Shown: positions 8,110 through 16,258 of the stretch, piece by piece
How positions within the stretch are numbered: the stretch's first letter is position 1
How the letters are laid out: the number at the start of each line of letters is the position of its first letter
NCBI GenBank assembly: GCA_035577545.1
Contig: DATLVI010000010.1
Location: 1-64,000, forward strand
Length of the DNA stretch: 64,000 bases
Direction: 5' to 3'
From: Verrucomicrobiia bacterium
GTDB taxonomy: Bacteria > Verrucomicrobiota > Verrucomicrobiia > Palsa-1439
Position numbers and translations under genes: made by a program
Notes under the pieces: generated by a model
Seen by the model: only the letters and a program-made list of their open reading frames with translations
Told to the model about the DNA's origin: nothing
The model's database searches: none

Positions 8110-8883
8110 ATGAAAACGCAACTTACCATTCTTTTTGCGGGGCTTTTTGCCATGAACTCTTACGCCGCATTGCATACCGAAGCCATTGAGTACAAACAAG
8201 GCGACACCACACTCGAAGGTTATCTCGCCTACGACGACGGTGTGAAGGGGCCACGGCCGGGTGTGCTCGTCGTGCACGATTGGCTGGGGTGTGATAGCTA
8301 CGCCAAAATGCGGGCCGACATGCTCGCTAAACTGGGGTATGTCGCGTTCGCGGCGGACATTTACGGTAAGGGTGTGCGTCCCAAAGACCCCCGAGAAGCG
8401 GGAGGGATGGTCGGAAAGTACAAGGGCGACCGCACATTGCTCCGTGCCCGGGTCAATGCTGCGCTCGATGTGCTGGAGAAACAACCGCAGGTTGATCCGA
8501 AGCGCATCGCCGCCATTGGTTATTGCTTCGGGGGCACCACCGTGTTGGAACTGGCGCGTAGCGGGGCCGATGTTGCCGGCATCGTTACCTTCCACGGGGG
8601 ACTCGACACGCCGACGCGCGACGCGAAGAACATCAAGTGCAAGGTGCTGCTCTGCCAGGGTGCGGATGATCCGTATGTACCGGCCGCCGATGTGGCCGCG
8701 CTGCAAGACGAACTCCGTTCCGCCAAGGTGGACTGGCAGATGATTTATTATAGCGGCGCCGTCCACAGCTTTACGCGGCCTGATGCCGGCAACGACAACT
8801 CGAAGGGTGCGGCCTACAACGAGCACGCCGATAAACGATCGTGGGAAGCGATGAAGGAGTTTTTCGCAGAGATTTTCCGATGA
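8110..8883 (+). CDS. exported dienelactone hydrolase-family protein
   Basis: A 257-residue alpha/beta hydrolase. The N-terminus (MKTQLTILFAGLFAMNSYAA) looks like a Sec signal peptide, unusual for classical cytoplasmic dienelactone hydrolases. The catalytic triad is visible: Cys139 in GYCFGG, Asp187 in GADDPYVP and His219 in VHSF. Other family landmarks are VVHDWLGC and AADIYGKG. Substrate unknown. Its stop overlaps the thiolase start by 4 nt (ATGA), so the two are translationally coupled, although the signal peptide places the mature enzyme outside the cytoplasm. Confidence 0.86.
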   Translation: MKTQLTILFAGLFAMNSYAALHTEAIEYKQGDTTLEGYLAYDDGVKGPRPGVLVVHDWLGCDSYAKMRADMLAKLGYVAFAADIYGKGVRPKDPREAGGMVGKYKGDRTLLRARVNAALDVLEKQPQVDPKRIAAIGYCFGGTTVLELARSGADVAGIVTFHGGLDTPTRDAKNIKCKVLLCQGADDPYVPAADVAALQDELRSAKVDWQMIYYSGAVHSFTRPDAGNDNSKGAAYNEHADKRSWEAMKEFFAEIFR

Positions 8884-10121
8884 CCCGACTGGCGATCATC
8901 GACGGGATTCGGACGCCGTTCTCCAAGGCGGGGACGGATTTGAAGTCGCTCCCCGCGCAGGAACTCGGTCGCATCGTCGTGAGCGAATTGCTGGAGCGTA
9001 CGGGGTTCGACCCACGCAAGGTTTCGCAGGTGATCTTTGGTTGCGTCGCGCAACCGCCGGAGGCCGCGAACATTGCGCGGGTCATAGCGCTCAATGCAGG
9101 ACTGCCGAAAGAGATTCCCTCCTACACCGTGCATCGCAATTGCGCGAGCGGTTTTGAGGCCATCACCAGCGCGTACGAAAAAATGGTCTCGGGCCAGGGG
9201 GACGCGTTTGTGGTTGGGGGCACGGAGAGCATGTCGAACATCCCGCTGCTGTATTCGACGGCGGCGGCGGACAAATTCGCGGCGCTCTTGCGGGCGAAGT
9301 CGTCGCTGAAGAAGCTCAGCGCCATGTTGTCATTTCGTCCGAGCGATTTCAAACCCAGGATCGGCGTGATGCTCGGGCTGACGGATCCGGTGTGCGGACT
9401 CAACATGGGCCAGACGGCAGAGGTGCTGTATCGCGATTACGGTATCACCCGCGAACAACAGGATGCGTTTGCCCTCGATTCGCACCAGAAGGTGGTGAAA
9501 GCGCGGGCGAAACTGGCGGAAGAGATGGCCACGGTTTATTTGGCGAAAGGCCAATACGTGGACAAAGATAATGGTGTGCGTGACAACCAGACGATGGAAG
9601 CGCTGACGAAATTGCGGCCGGTGTTCGACAAGCACAACGGGACCGTGACCGCCGGCAACTCGTCGCAGATCACTGATGGCGCGGTGGCGTTGCTGGTCAT
9701 GGAAGAAGAAAAGGCGCGCAAGCAAGGTTTTCAGCCGCTCGGATACCTGCGCGGCTACGCCTTCGCGGGAGTGGATCCGCGGCGAATGGGGATCGGGCCG
9801 GCCTACGCCATCCCGAAGGCACTGGAGGAGTCGGGCGTGAAGTGGAAAGACATCCAACTTCTGGAAATCAATGAAGCGTTTGCGGTTCAGGTGTTGGCAG
9901 TGGAATTAGTGATGCGCAAGGAATTCGGCATGGAAATCAACCGCGACCTGCTCAACGTCAATGGCGGTGCAATCGCACTCGGTCATCCCGTGGGTGCCAG
10001 CGGCGCACGACTTGTGCTGACTCTGTTGAAGGAAATGAAGCGCCGCAACCTCAAGACGGGAGTTGCTTCGGCCTGCGTGGGCGGGGGACAAGGCGGGGCG
10101 CTGATTCTGGAACGTGCGTGA
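8880..10121 (+). CDS. acetyl-CoA acyltransferase (thiolase, beta-oxidation type)
   Basis: A 413-residue thiolase that cleaves 3-ketoacyl-CoA with CoA. The start at 8880 (MTRLAIIDGIRTPFSKAG) matches the conserved thiolase N-terminus and overlaps the upstream stop. The acyl-accepting Cys88 is in HRNCASGFEA. The C-terminal active-site motifs NEAFAVQ, GGAIALGHPVGASGAR and CVGGGQGGA are all intact. The about 40-residue insert around LFRAKSS-like sequence (TAAADKFAALLRAKSSLKK) resembles FadI-type enzymes more than biosynthetic AtoB. With the fadJ-type gene at 11304 it would complete the last two steps of beta-oxidation. Confidence 0.9.
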   Translation: MTRLAIIDGIRTPFSKAGTDLKSLPAQELGRIVVSELLERTGFDPRKVSQVIFGCVAQPPEAANIARVIALNAGLPKEIPSYTVHRNCASGFEAITSAYEKMVSGQGDAFVVGGTESMSNIPLLYSTAAADKFAALLRAKSSLKKLSAMLSFRPSDFKPRIGVMLGLTDPVCGLNMGQTAEVLYRDYGITREQQDAFALDSHQKVVKARAKLAEEMATVYLAKGQYVDKDNGVRDNQTMEALTKLRPVFDKHNGTVTAGNSSQITDGAVALLVMEEEKARKQGFQPLGYLRGYAFAGVDPRRMGIGPAYAIPKALEESGVKWKDIQLLEINEAFAVQVLAVELVMRKEFGMEINRDLLNVNGGAIALGHPVGASGARLVLTLLKEMKRRNLKTGVASACVGGGQGGALILERA

Positions 10122-10341
10122 GACCTGACAGCGGAGTCAAAAAAAGAGAATTATCTTTAGGCAGCTAACCGCCCTGCAGGCATTGTACTTACTTGGATAT
10201 ATGTCTGCCACCCCTTAAGCATCCATGCCGGAGCGGTTTCTCTACTGACAATTTGCAAGAGTTTTGCGACAAGGGCAGCGGGTCATAAAGAAGCGAGAGT
10301 TACGCAGCCGAATCGAATCAGGGGATCAGTGGGAGGCGGGT

Positions 10342-11223
10342 ATGCGAGTAATTTGGGTGGGCATAGCATTATTTCTGACCACCGTTAGCGCGAGCGTTGC
10401 AGCATTTGGACCGATCACTTTCAGCAGCGACGCTGACTACAACAATAATAATCCTCCGACCTCCGGGTTGTTCAGAGACATCGGGCCATTGGTTCGTCAG
10501 CAGGGCATCAACCGCGGTTTTGATTTGGGGCCCACAGGTCACACTGCCCTGAACTTTGTCGGCACGGTGGGAGCGGGTGGCTCCAACTCGGTCACGCTCT
10601 ACGATACAAATCCGACCACTGCGACTCCTGATAATATCTTCTCGGGCAATCTCAGTCTGAGCGCTGACATCTTGTTCAAGGAGTTCAACAACACCAAGCA
10701 GGGCGGATTCGTATTCCTCTACAACGAGGGATTCCCAACCAACAGCGGTCTGGCCCTTATGCTTTCCGACGCCGGTAACACGGATAACAACATATTGTCG
10801 ATTGCGGACATGAACGGTCCGGCCATGACAACTCTTCAGTCGACCTCCTTGTCCGGAGGCCTCGGGGAGGTCGCGTGGTATCGACTTACAATGGATATGA
10901 CAGTCAGCGGCGGCACCTTCATCATCAATGGGAAGGTCTTCAGCCATACTACGGGCACGGATCCCGGAAGCGCACTCGGCTCTCAGATTGGCCCTACGCT
11001 GGCTTATACCAACACCTTCGCGGCGCTGGGTATCCAGAGTTCCGGTGAAATTGGTCTGGCCATGCGCGAAATCCTTCAAGCCGCCCCGAACACGAATATG
11101 GTCAGCATCGCGAATTTCTCGGGAGTGCCGGAGCCGGCGAGTACGTCACTCGTGGTTATGGGGTTAGCCTTATGCTCCGTAGCGGGATTGGGGATGTTGG
11201 TTCGCCGGCGCAAATCCGCCTGA
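10342..11223 (+). CDS. PEP-CTERM sorting-domain surface protein
   Basis: A 293-residue exported protein. The start at 10342 follows GGGAGGCGGG and gives a clean signal peptide (MRVIWVGIALFLTTVSASVAA). The body is rich in Asn, Ser, Thr and Gly with beta-strand-like alternation and no recognised enzyme motif. The C-terminus is a full PEP-CTERM signal: VPEPAS, a hydrophobic helix, then RRRK. Such proteins are cleaved by an exosortase and placed on the surface; no exosortase gene is in this window. Unlike the two other PEP-CTERM genes here it lacks the shared TTGGAGAAGCGA leader. It is inserted between the thiolase and fadJ-type genes. Confidence 0.88.
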   Translation: MRVIWVGIALFLTTVSASVAAFGPITFSSDADYNNNNPPTSGLFRDIGPLVRQQGINRGFDLGPTGHTALNFVGTVGAGGSNSVTLYDTNPTTATPDNIFSGNLSLSADILFKEFNNTKQGGFVFLYNEGFPTNSGLALMLSDAGNTDNNILSIADMNGPAMTTLQSTSLSGGLGEVAWYRLTMDMTVSGGTFIINGKVFSHTTGTDPGSALGSQIGPTLAYTNTFAALGIQSSGEIGLAMREILQAAPNTNMVSIANFSGVPEPASTSLVVMGLALCSVAGLGMLVRRRKSA

Positions 11224-11244
11224 TCATCCAGCTCGCCTTCCTTT

Positions 11245-11280
11245 TGGCCCGGCATTATGTTGCCGGGCCAATTTGTTTTG
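11245..11280 (+). terminator. rho-independent terminator after the PEP-CTERM gene
   Basis: TGGCCCGGCA (11245-11254) pairs perfectly with TGCCGGGCCA (11261-11270) across a six-base loop, followed by ATTTGTTTTG. The 10-bp GC-rich stem with a U-rich tail is a standard intrinsic terminator and separates this gene from the fadJ-type gene. Confidence 0.85.
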
Positions 11281-11303
11281 TATAGGATTCCCACCAGACC
11301 TGA

Positions 11304-13325
11304 ATGACAACATTGGTGGCTACGGAATCTCCGCGGATTAAGTTCGACGCAGACGGCGTTGCGTGGGTGCTGTTCGATGACCCGGATTCGAAGGTCAACA
11401 TCCTCGGGTTCGCGCAAATGCAGCGGCTGGAGGTGATTCTAGATGAACTCTCCAAGCGCAAGCCCAAGGCTGTCATCTTTGCCAGCGACAAACCGGGTAT
11501 CTTTATCGCCGGCGCGGACATCAACGAACTGGAAAAGATCCGCGACGCGAACCATGGTGAGCAGCTCTCGCGCGAAGGACACCGGATTTTCGCCAAGATC
11601 GAACTACTCGGTGTGCCGACGGTCGCCGCTATTGGCGGCGCGTGCCTGGGCGGCGGTTGTGAGCTGGCCCTCGCGTGCCGTTACCGCCTGGCGACGGACC
11701 ATCCGAAAACGCAGATCGGATTGCCCGAGACCCAACTCGGCATCATTCCCGGCTGGGGCGGGACACAGCGGCTGCCGCGGTTGATTGGATTGAGGGCGGC
11801 GCTGGATATTATTTGTGCAGGCAAGAGCGTCGGCGCGGACAAGGCACGGCGGATCGGTTTGGTGGACGCAGCCGTACCGAGCGTGGTCTTGCGGGAATCG
11901 GCAAAACGCTTCGCGCTCGGTCAGCGCCGCGCGTCCCGCAAATCGGTGAAGTTGCAGAACATGTGGCCGTTGCGGCCGATTGCCTGTCGGATCGCCCGCA
12001 AGCAGGTGTCCGCGCGCGCGCGAGGCCAGTACCCGGCGCCGTTGCGGGCCATTGACGCGATAGAAGAAGGTCTGGCGGGCCCGCTCGACGCAGGACTGGA
12101 GCGCGAGGCGAAGATCTTTGGCGAAGTGAGCGCGACGCCGGTGTGCAAGAACCTCATCCGCATTTTCTTCCTGCGCGAGAGGTATTCCAAACTGACGTTT
12201 GACACCGGGCGGGTGGAGCGCGCCGGGCCGGTCTCGGCGCGAGTCACGACGGTACCGATCCAGAAAGTCGGGGTGCTTGGCGCGGGCGTGATGGGCGCGG
12301 GTATTGCGCAATGGTGCAGCGCACGCGGGTTGACGGTGCGGTTGAAGGATATCAAGCAAGAGTTCGTCGCGACCGGCGTCAAGCGCATTGCGGACGCGTA
12401 CCGCGAAGGCGTGAAGCGGCGGAAGTTTTCCGAACTGGACGCGCAGCACGGTTTTGCGCGGGTGCACCCGACGACGGAGTACACCGGTTTTGGCGATTGT
12501 GACCTGATCATCGAGGCGGTCCTCGAGAAGATCGAGGTCAAGCGGTTGGCGTTCAGCGAATTGGTTGACCGCCTGCGCAATGACTGCATTATCGCCTCCA
12601 ATACGTCGGCGATTCCCATTGATGAGTTGGCGGAAGCCAGTGGCCGCCCGAAGCGATTCATCGGAATTCATTTTTTTAACCCTGTGCACAAGATGCCGCT
12701 GGTGGAGATCGTGTACGGAACGAAAACCGCGCCGGAGGTAATCGCAGTGGCCGTCGAGTTTGCGAAGCAATTGAAGAAAATCCCGATTATCGTGAAGGGG
12801 GCGCCGGGATTCCTGGTGAACCGACTGCTCATGCCGTATTTGAACGAAGCGGGCGTGCTGCTGGGCGAGGGCGTCAGCGTGGAGTCGATTGACAAGGCCA
12901 TGCTTGATTTCGGAATGCCGATGGGACCGCTTCGGTTGATCGACGAGGTGGGGATCGACGTCGCGTACGATGTAGCGCGCGAACTCGCCGAGGCTTTCCA
13001 TGATCGGATGACGGTCGCGCCGATTCTCCGGCAGGTTTATGAGCGGGGGTTGAAGGGGCGAAAGAGCGGGGCAGGGTTTTACCTATATAAAGGCAAGAAA
13101 GAGAGACTGAACGCAGGATTGAAGCTCGCGAGTGGGAAGACGCCCAGTCCTGCGGAAATCCAGGCGCGCTTGCTGGGAGTGATGATCAACGAAGCGAAGC
13201 GCTGCCTCAGCGAAGGAGTGGTGGCTTCCGAGGACGACATCGACGTTGGCATGATCTTTGGCACGGGTTTCCCGCCATTTCGCGGCGGGCTGGTCAAATA
13301 TGCGCGCGATGCTGGGAAGTGGTAA
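11304..13325 (+). CDS. fadJ: bifunctional enoyl-CoA hydratase / 3-hydroxyacyl-CoA dehydrogenase (FadJ/FadB-type)
   Basis: A 673-residue multifunctional beta-oxidation enzyme, slightly shorter than E. coli FadJ (714). The N-terminal crotonase domain has FIAGADINELEKI, the GGACLGGGCELALACRYR loop with the first catalytic Glu, and IGLPETQLGIIPGWGGTQRL with the second. The NAD-binding domain starts near residue 318 (VGVLGAGVMGAGIAQW). The dehydrogenase motifs NTSAIPI and HFFNPVHKMPLVEIV follow, and the C-terminal half ends in GRKSGAGFYLY. It converts enoyl-CoA to 3-ketoacyl-CoA, feeding the thiolase at 8880. FadB versus FadJ cannot be decided; the symbol is the family label. Confidence 0.9.
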   Translation: MTTLVATESPRIKFDADGVAWVLFDDPDSKVNILGFAQMQRLEVILDELSKRKPKAVIFASDKPGIFIAGADINELEKIRDANHGEQLSREGHRIFAKIELLGVPTVAAIGGACLGGGCELALACRYRLATDHPKTQIGLPETQLGIIPGWGGTQRLPRLIGLRAALDIICAGKSVGADKARRIGLVDAAVPSVVLRESAKRFALGQRRASRKSVKLQNMWPLRPIACRIARKQVSARARGQYPAPLRAIDAIEEGLAGPLDAGLEREAKIFGEVSATPVCKNLIRIFFLRERYSKLTFDTGRVERAGPVSARVTTVPIQKVGVLGAGVMGAGIAQWCSARGLTVRLKDIKQEFVATGVKRIADAYREGVKRRKFSELDAQHGFARVHPTTEYTGFGDCDLIIEAVLEKIEVKRLAFSELVDRLRNDCIIASNTSAIPIDELAEASGRPKRFIGIHFFNPVHKMPLVEIVYGTKTAPEVIAVAVEFAKQLKKIPIIVKGAPGFLVNRLLMPYLNEAGVLLGEGVSVESIDKAMLDFGMPMGPLRLIDEVGIDVAYDVARELAEAFHDRMTVAPILRQVYERGLKGRKSGAGFYLYKGKKERLNAGLKLASGKTPSPAEIQARLLGVMINEAKRCLSEGVVASEDDIDVGMIFGTGFPPFRGGLVKYARDAGKW

Positions 13326-13333
13326 GGTAGGGC

Positions 13334-13888
13334 ATGGGATTTGAGATTCCAGAAGGCGAATCGCTCGCGGGGTTGGTGCTGGCGGCCTCGCGAGACTTGC
13401 TCGACCCGAATTTTCACCAGACGCTGGTCTACATCGCCGAACACGGTCCCGACGGCACACTTGGGTTGGTGATGAACCGTCCGCTCGACAAGAAACTCGG
13501 CGAGGTGGCGCTGTCGCCGGACCTGCCGAAGGCGTTGCAGCAAATTCCGGTATTTCAGGGCGGACCGGTCAAAACGACCGCGCTACTTTTCGCCCGGTTC
13601 CAGCGCGGGAAGAACGACGAACAGTTGCGCTGCCAAATCGTGGCCGACCCGCAAGAACTTACTGCGCTGCCCAAACAGGAGTGGGTACGGGCATTCGCCG
13701 GTCATGCGGGCTGGAGCGGGGGACAACTCGAGCGAGAATTGAGCGAAGGCTCGTGGCTGGTGTGCCGGCCGCACACGGCGATGCTGGAGGAATCGGTCCC
13801 GAATGCCATGTGGGAGGCGTTTGTCGGCAAGGACCAGCGGTGGAGAAAACTGCAGCCGTTTCTGCCGAAGAACACGGGGCTAAACTAG
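13334..13888 (+). CDS. YqgE/AlgH (UPF0301) family protein
   Basis: A 184-residue cytoplasmic protein of the YqgE/AlgH family, whose role is still unclear (in Pseudomonas, AlgH affects alginate regulation). The family hallmarks are present: LAGLVLAASRDLLDPNFHQTLVYI at the N-terminus, GTLGLVMNRPL, FQGGPV, and the C-terminal FAGHAGWSGGQLERE and W.V motifs. It starts 8 nt after the fadJ-type gene and ends overlapping tadA on the opposite strand by 4 nt. Confidence 0.9.
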   Translation: MGFEIPEGESLAGLVLAASRDLLDPNFHQTLVYIAEHGPDGTLGLVMNRPLDKKLGEVALSPDLPKALQQIPVFQGGPVKTTALLFARFQRGKNDEQLRCQIVADPQELTALPKQEWVRAFAGHAGWSGGQLERELSEGSWLVCRPHTAMLEESVPNAMWEAFVGKDQRWRKLQPFLPKNTGLN

Positions 13889-14355
13889 CCCGCCGAGCGC
13901 CGGGCGCGGAAAAAACTTTGCAACAGATCGCGTGCCTCGGTTTCCTTCACACCTGCGACCACATCGACGGTGTGGTTCAGTCCCTTCGCGGAGGTAATCG
14001 GAAAGACGGACCCGGCACCGCCAGCGCGTTCGTCACGGACGCCAAACACGAGGCGATTCAGGCGCGCAAGCATGAGGGCGCCGGCGCACATGGGGCAGGG
14101 TTCCTTCGTGACGAAGAGGGTGCAACCTTCCAGCCGCCAGTCCCCGAGCACATGAGCGGCCTGCGTGATGGCGAGAATCTCCGCGTGCGCGGTGGCGTCT
14201 TTGAGCAGTTCCACCTGGTTATGGGCCCGGGCAATGATTTTAAGGTCGCGGACGATGACGGCGCCAACCGGCACTTCATCCGTGTCGTAGGCCGTGCGCG
14301 CGAGTCGTAGCGCTTCGCCCATGAAGTAGTCGTCGCTGGTTAGGTCGAGAGGCAT
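13885..14355 (-). CDS. tadA: tRNA-specific adenosine-34 deaminase
   Basis: TadA converts A34 to inosine in tRNA-Arg(ACG), an essential wobble modification. The 156-residue protein carries the zinc and catalytic residues His57 and Glu59 (HAE) and Cys87 and Cys90 (PCPMC), the same numbering as E. coli TadA. The FLA helix (FMGEALRLAR) and PVGAVIV strand also fit. Cytosine and guanine deaminases share the fold, but the HAEILAI and PCPMCAGALM context favours TadA. It converges on yqgE with a 4-nt overlap and diverges from the glycosyltransferase operon at 14442. Confidence 0.9.
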   Translation of the reverse strand: MPLDLTSDDYFMGEALRLARTAYDTDEVPVGAVIVRDLKIIARAHNQVELLKDATAHAEILAITQAAHVLGDWRLEGCTLFVTKEPCPMCAGALMLARLNRLVFGVRDERAGGAGSVFPITSAKGLNHTVDVVAGVKETEARDLLQSFFRARRSAG

Positions 14356-14441
14356 GACTGGGACAGGCTACTGATTCGGCAGGAAGGACGCAAGCAGTCA
14401 GGATTGTAATTGAAGTGCGTTGATAGTAGCGTTCCGACCCG

Positions 14442-16172
14442 ATGAAGCGCGATGGTGAACCTACCGGTGCGACCCCAGACTCGGCCTGCAAGGAAGATAG
14501 CCAGTACATTTATTGGTGGGTAGGATTGATCATACTCATTACGTTCATCACCTACGGACCGACATTGCATAATGGGTTTATCTGGGACGATTTTCAGGAC
14601 GTAGTTGATAATCAGCTGCTCCGCACGAACGGCGGCTTGCGAGACCTGTGGACGGCGCACTGGCAGGATGTCCCGCTCCCATATTATCCACTGACCTTTT
14701 CCACGTTCTGGGTGGAGTACCATGCGTGGGGTCTCCAGCCACTTGGCTATCACATGGTCAATGTACTTTTGCACGTGGCGAACGCGATTCTGGTGGGGAT
14801 ATTGTTGACTCGTCTGTCTGTACCTGGGGCGTGGCTGGCGGCATTGATATTCGCTGTCCATCCGGTTCAGGTGGAATCGGTGGCGTGGATTGCCGAGCGC
14901 AAGAACGTTCTTTCGGGATGCCTTTTCTTCCTGGCATTCCTTGCATACTTGAAGTTTTTGGCTCCCGCAGCCCGGCGGTGGTGGTTTTACGGAGCAGCCC
15001 TCGCACTTTATCTGTTGGCGTTGCTGGCAAAAACGGCGGTGGTTCCTTTGCCGGCGGTTCTCCTGGTGGTGCTCTGGTGGAAGCGCGAGAAAATCAGGCG
15101 AGAAGATCTGGTTCCTCTGGCGCCATTTTTCCTTGTGGGCGCCACGATGGGAATCGTGACGATGCACTTTCAGGCGGCCCTTTCAAACACACAGGCCCCA
15201 GAATGGCACCTGTCAATAATTCAGCGCGTTTTGCTCGCGGGTCGGGCTCTCTGGTTTTACGCCGGGAAGATTATCTGGCCGCACCCGGTCATGATCGTCT
15301 ACCCGCAATGGCAAATCGATCCTTCGATGTGGTGGCAGTACCTTTATCCGGCATGTGCGTTGGGCGTAATCCTGGCGCTATGGCTTAACCGCGCCAAGCT
15401 GGGGAAGGGTCCGCTTGCAGCGGTGCTGTGCTTTGCCGTCATGCTGGGGCCGGTTCTCGGGTTCTTAAGTGTGGGCTTCGCGGAATCGTTTGTGATGGAC
15501 CACTGGCAGTACCTGGCCAGCATTGGTCTCATCGCCCTGGTGTCTGCGTGCGCCACCCAACTGATTCGCGAAAAATCATTGGGCCTATTCGCCGCCGCCA
15601 TCGTGGTCGCGGTGCTTTGCACCTGGAGTTGGCGACATTGTGAGGCCTTCCGAAGCCAGGAGACATTGTACAGCGAGGAAGTGACCTTGAATCCCGGTTC
15701 CTGGTCTGGACATTACAACCTGGGGAACGCCTATTTGCGCGCACGCCGACTTCAGGACGCGATTGACCAATATGAGCAGACGCTGCAGATCCGACCGGAT
15801 TACGAGGAAGCGGAGGGCAATCTTGGGTATGCGCTGCTTCAATCCGGTAATGTCACAGGCGCAATCGCACACTTGAAACATGCGGTGGAAATCGATCCGC
15901 GGTTGGCCGAAGGGTGTTTCAATTTGGGAGCCGCCCTGCTGCAGTCCGGGCAGATCCAGGAAGCGACCGAACACCTCCGAAAGGCCGTGCACCTTAAGCC
16001 GGAGTTTACCGAAGCGCGCTACATGCTGGCGGCTGCGCTGGCGAAACAGGGTCACCTTGACGAAGCGATTTCGCAGATGGAGAAAGCGGTGCAGCTGCGA
16101 CCGGATTCAGACCAGTTTCGCCAGACACTCGAGAACATGCGGCAGTTTCGAGCGCATTCAGTTGCTCGATAA
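14442..16172 (+). CDS. TMTC-like membrane glycosyltransferase (GT-C fold) with C-terminal TPR repeats
   Basis: A 576-residue protein combining a polytopic membrane half (residues about 22-400, roughly ten hydrophobic segments) with about five TPR repeats (residues about 405-570, units such as AIDQYEQTLQIRPDYEEAEGN). The first extracytoplasmic loop has WDDFQD (Asp49, Asp50), the acidic pair GT-C enzymes use to bind a lipid-linked sugar. A VHPVQVESVAWI loop is conserved with the paralogue at 24163-26382. Eukaryotic TMTC proteins with this layout are protein O-mannosyltransferases, so transfer of a sugar to an exported protein is a reasonable inference. First gene of a four-gene operon. Confidence 0.82.
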   Translation: MKRDGEPTGATPDSACKEDSQYIYWWVGLIILITFITYGPTLHNGFIWDDFQDVVDNQLLRTNGGLRDLWTAHWQDVPLPYYPLTFSTFWVEYHAWGLQPLGYHMVNVLLHVANAILVGILLTRLSVPGAWLAALIFAVHPVQVESVAWIAERKNVLSGCLFFLAFLAYLKFLAPAARRWWFYGAALALYLLALLAKTAVVPLPAVLLVVLWWKREKIRREDLVPLAPFFLVGATMGIVTMHFQAALSNTQAPEWHLSIIQRVLLAGRALWFYAGKIIWPHPVMIVYPQWQIDPSMWWQYLYPACALGVILALWLNRAKLGKGPLAAVLCFAVMLGPVLGFLSVGFAESFVMDHWQYLASIGLIALVSACATQLIREKSLGLFAAAIVVAVLCTWSWRHCEAFRSQETLYSEEVTLNPGSWSGHYNLGNAYLRARRLQDAIDQYEQTLQIRPDYEEAEGNLGYALLQSGNVTGAIAHLKHAVEIDPRLAEGCFNLGAALLQSGQIQEATEHLRKAVHLKPEFTEARYMLAAALAKQGHLDEAISQMEKAVQLRPDSDQFRQTLENMRQFRAHSVAR

Positions 16173-16258
16173 TCCGCACAATTGGCCGTTTCACACCCGG
16201 GCATGGACGGGTTTTCTCTCGACACTCCGGTTGCCCTTCGGCATCATAAAATCCATCC

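Noticed and set aside
10194-10209. TGGATATATGTCTGCC as a possible sigma-54 site before the first PEP-CTERM gene
   Set aside because: It keeps GG-N10-GC, but C at position 4 and the TGCT ending are lost, and the leader would be over 120 nt; chance match is likely in a gap of this size.
11604-13001. 465-codon open frame antisense to the fadJ-type gene
   Set aside because: The forward frame has intact hydratase and dehydrogenase motifs; the reverse translation is rich in His, Arg and Gln with no structure.
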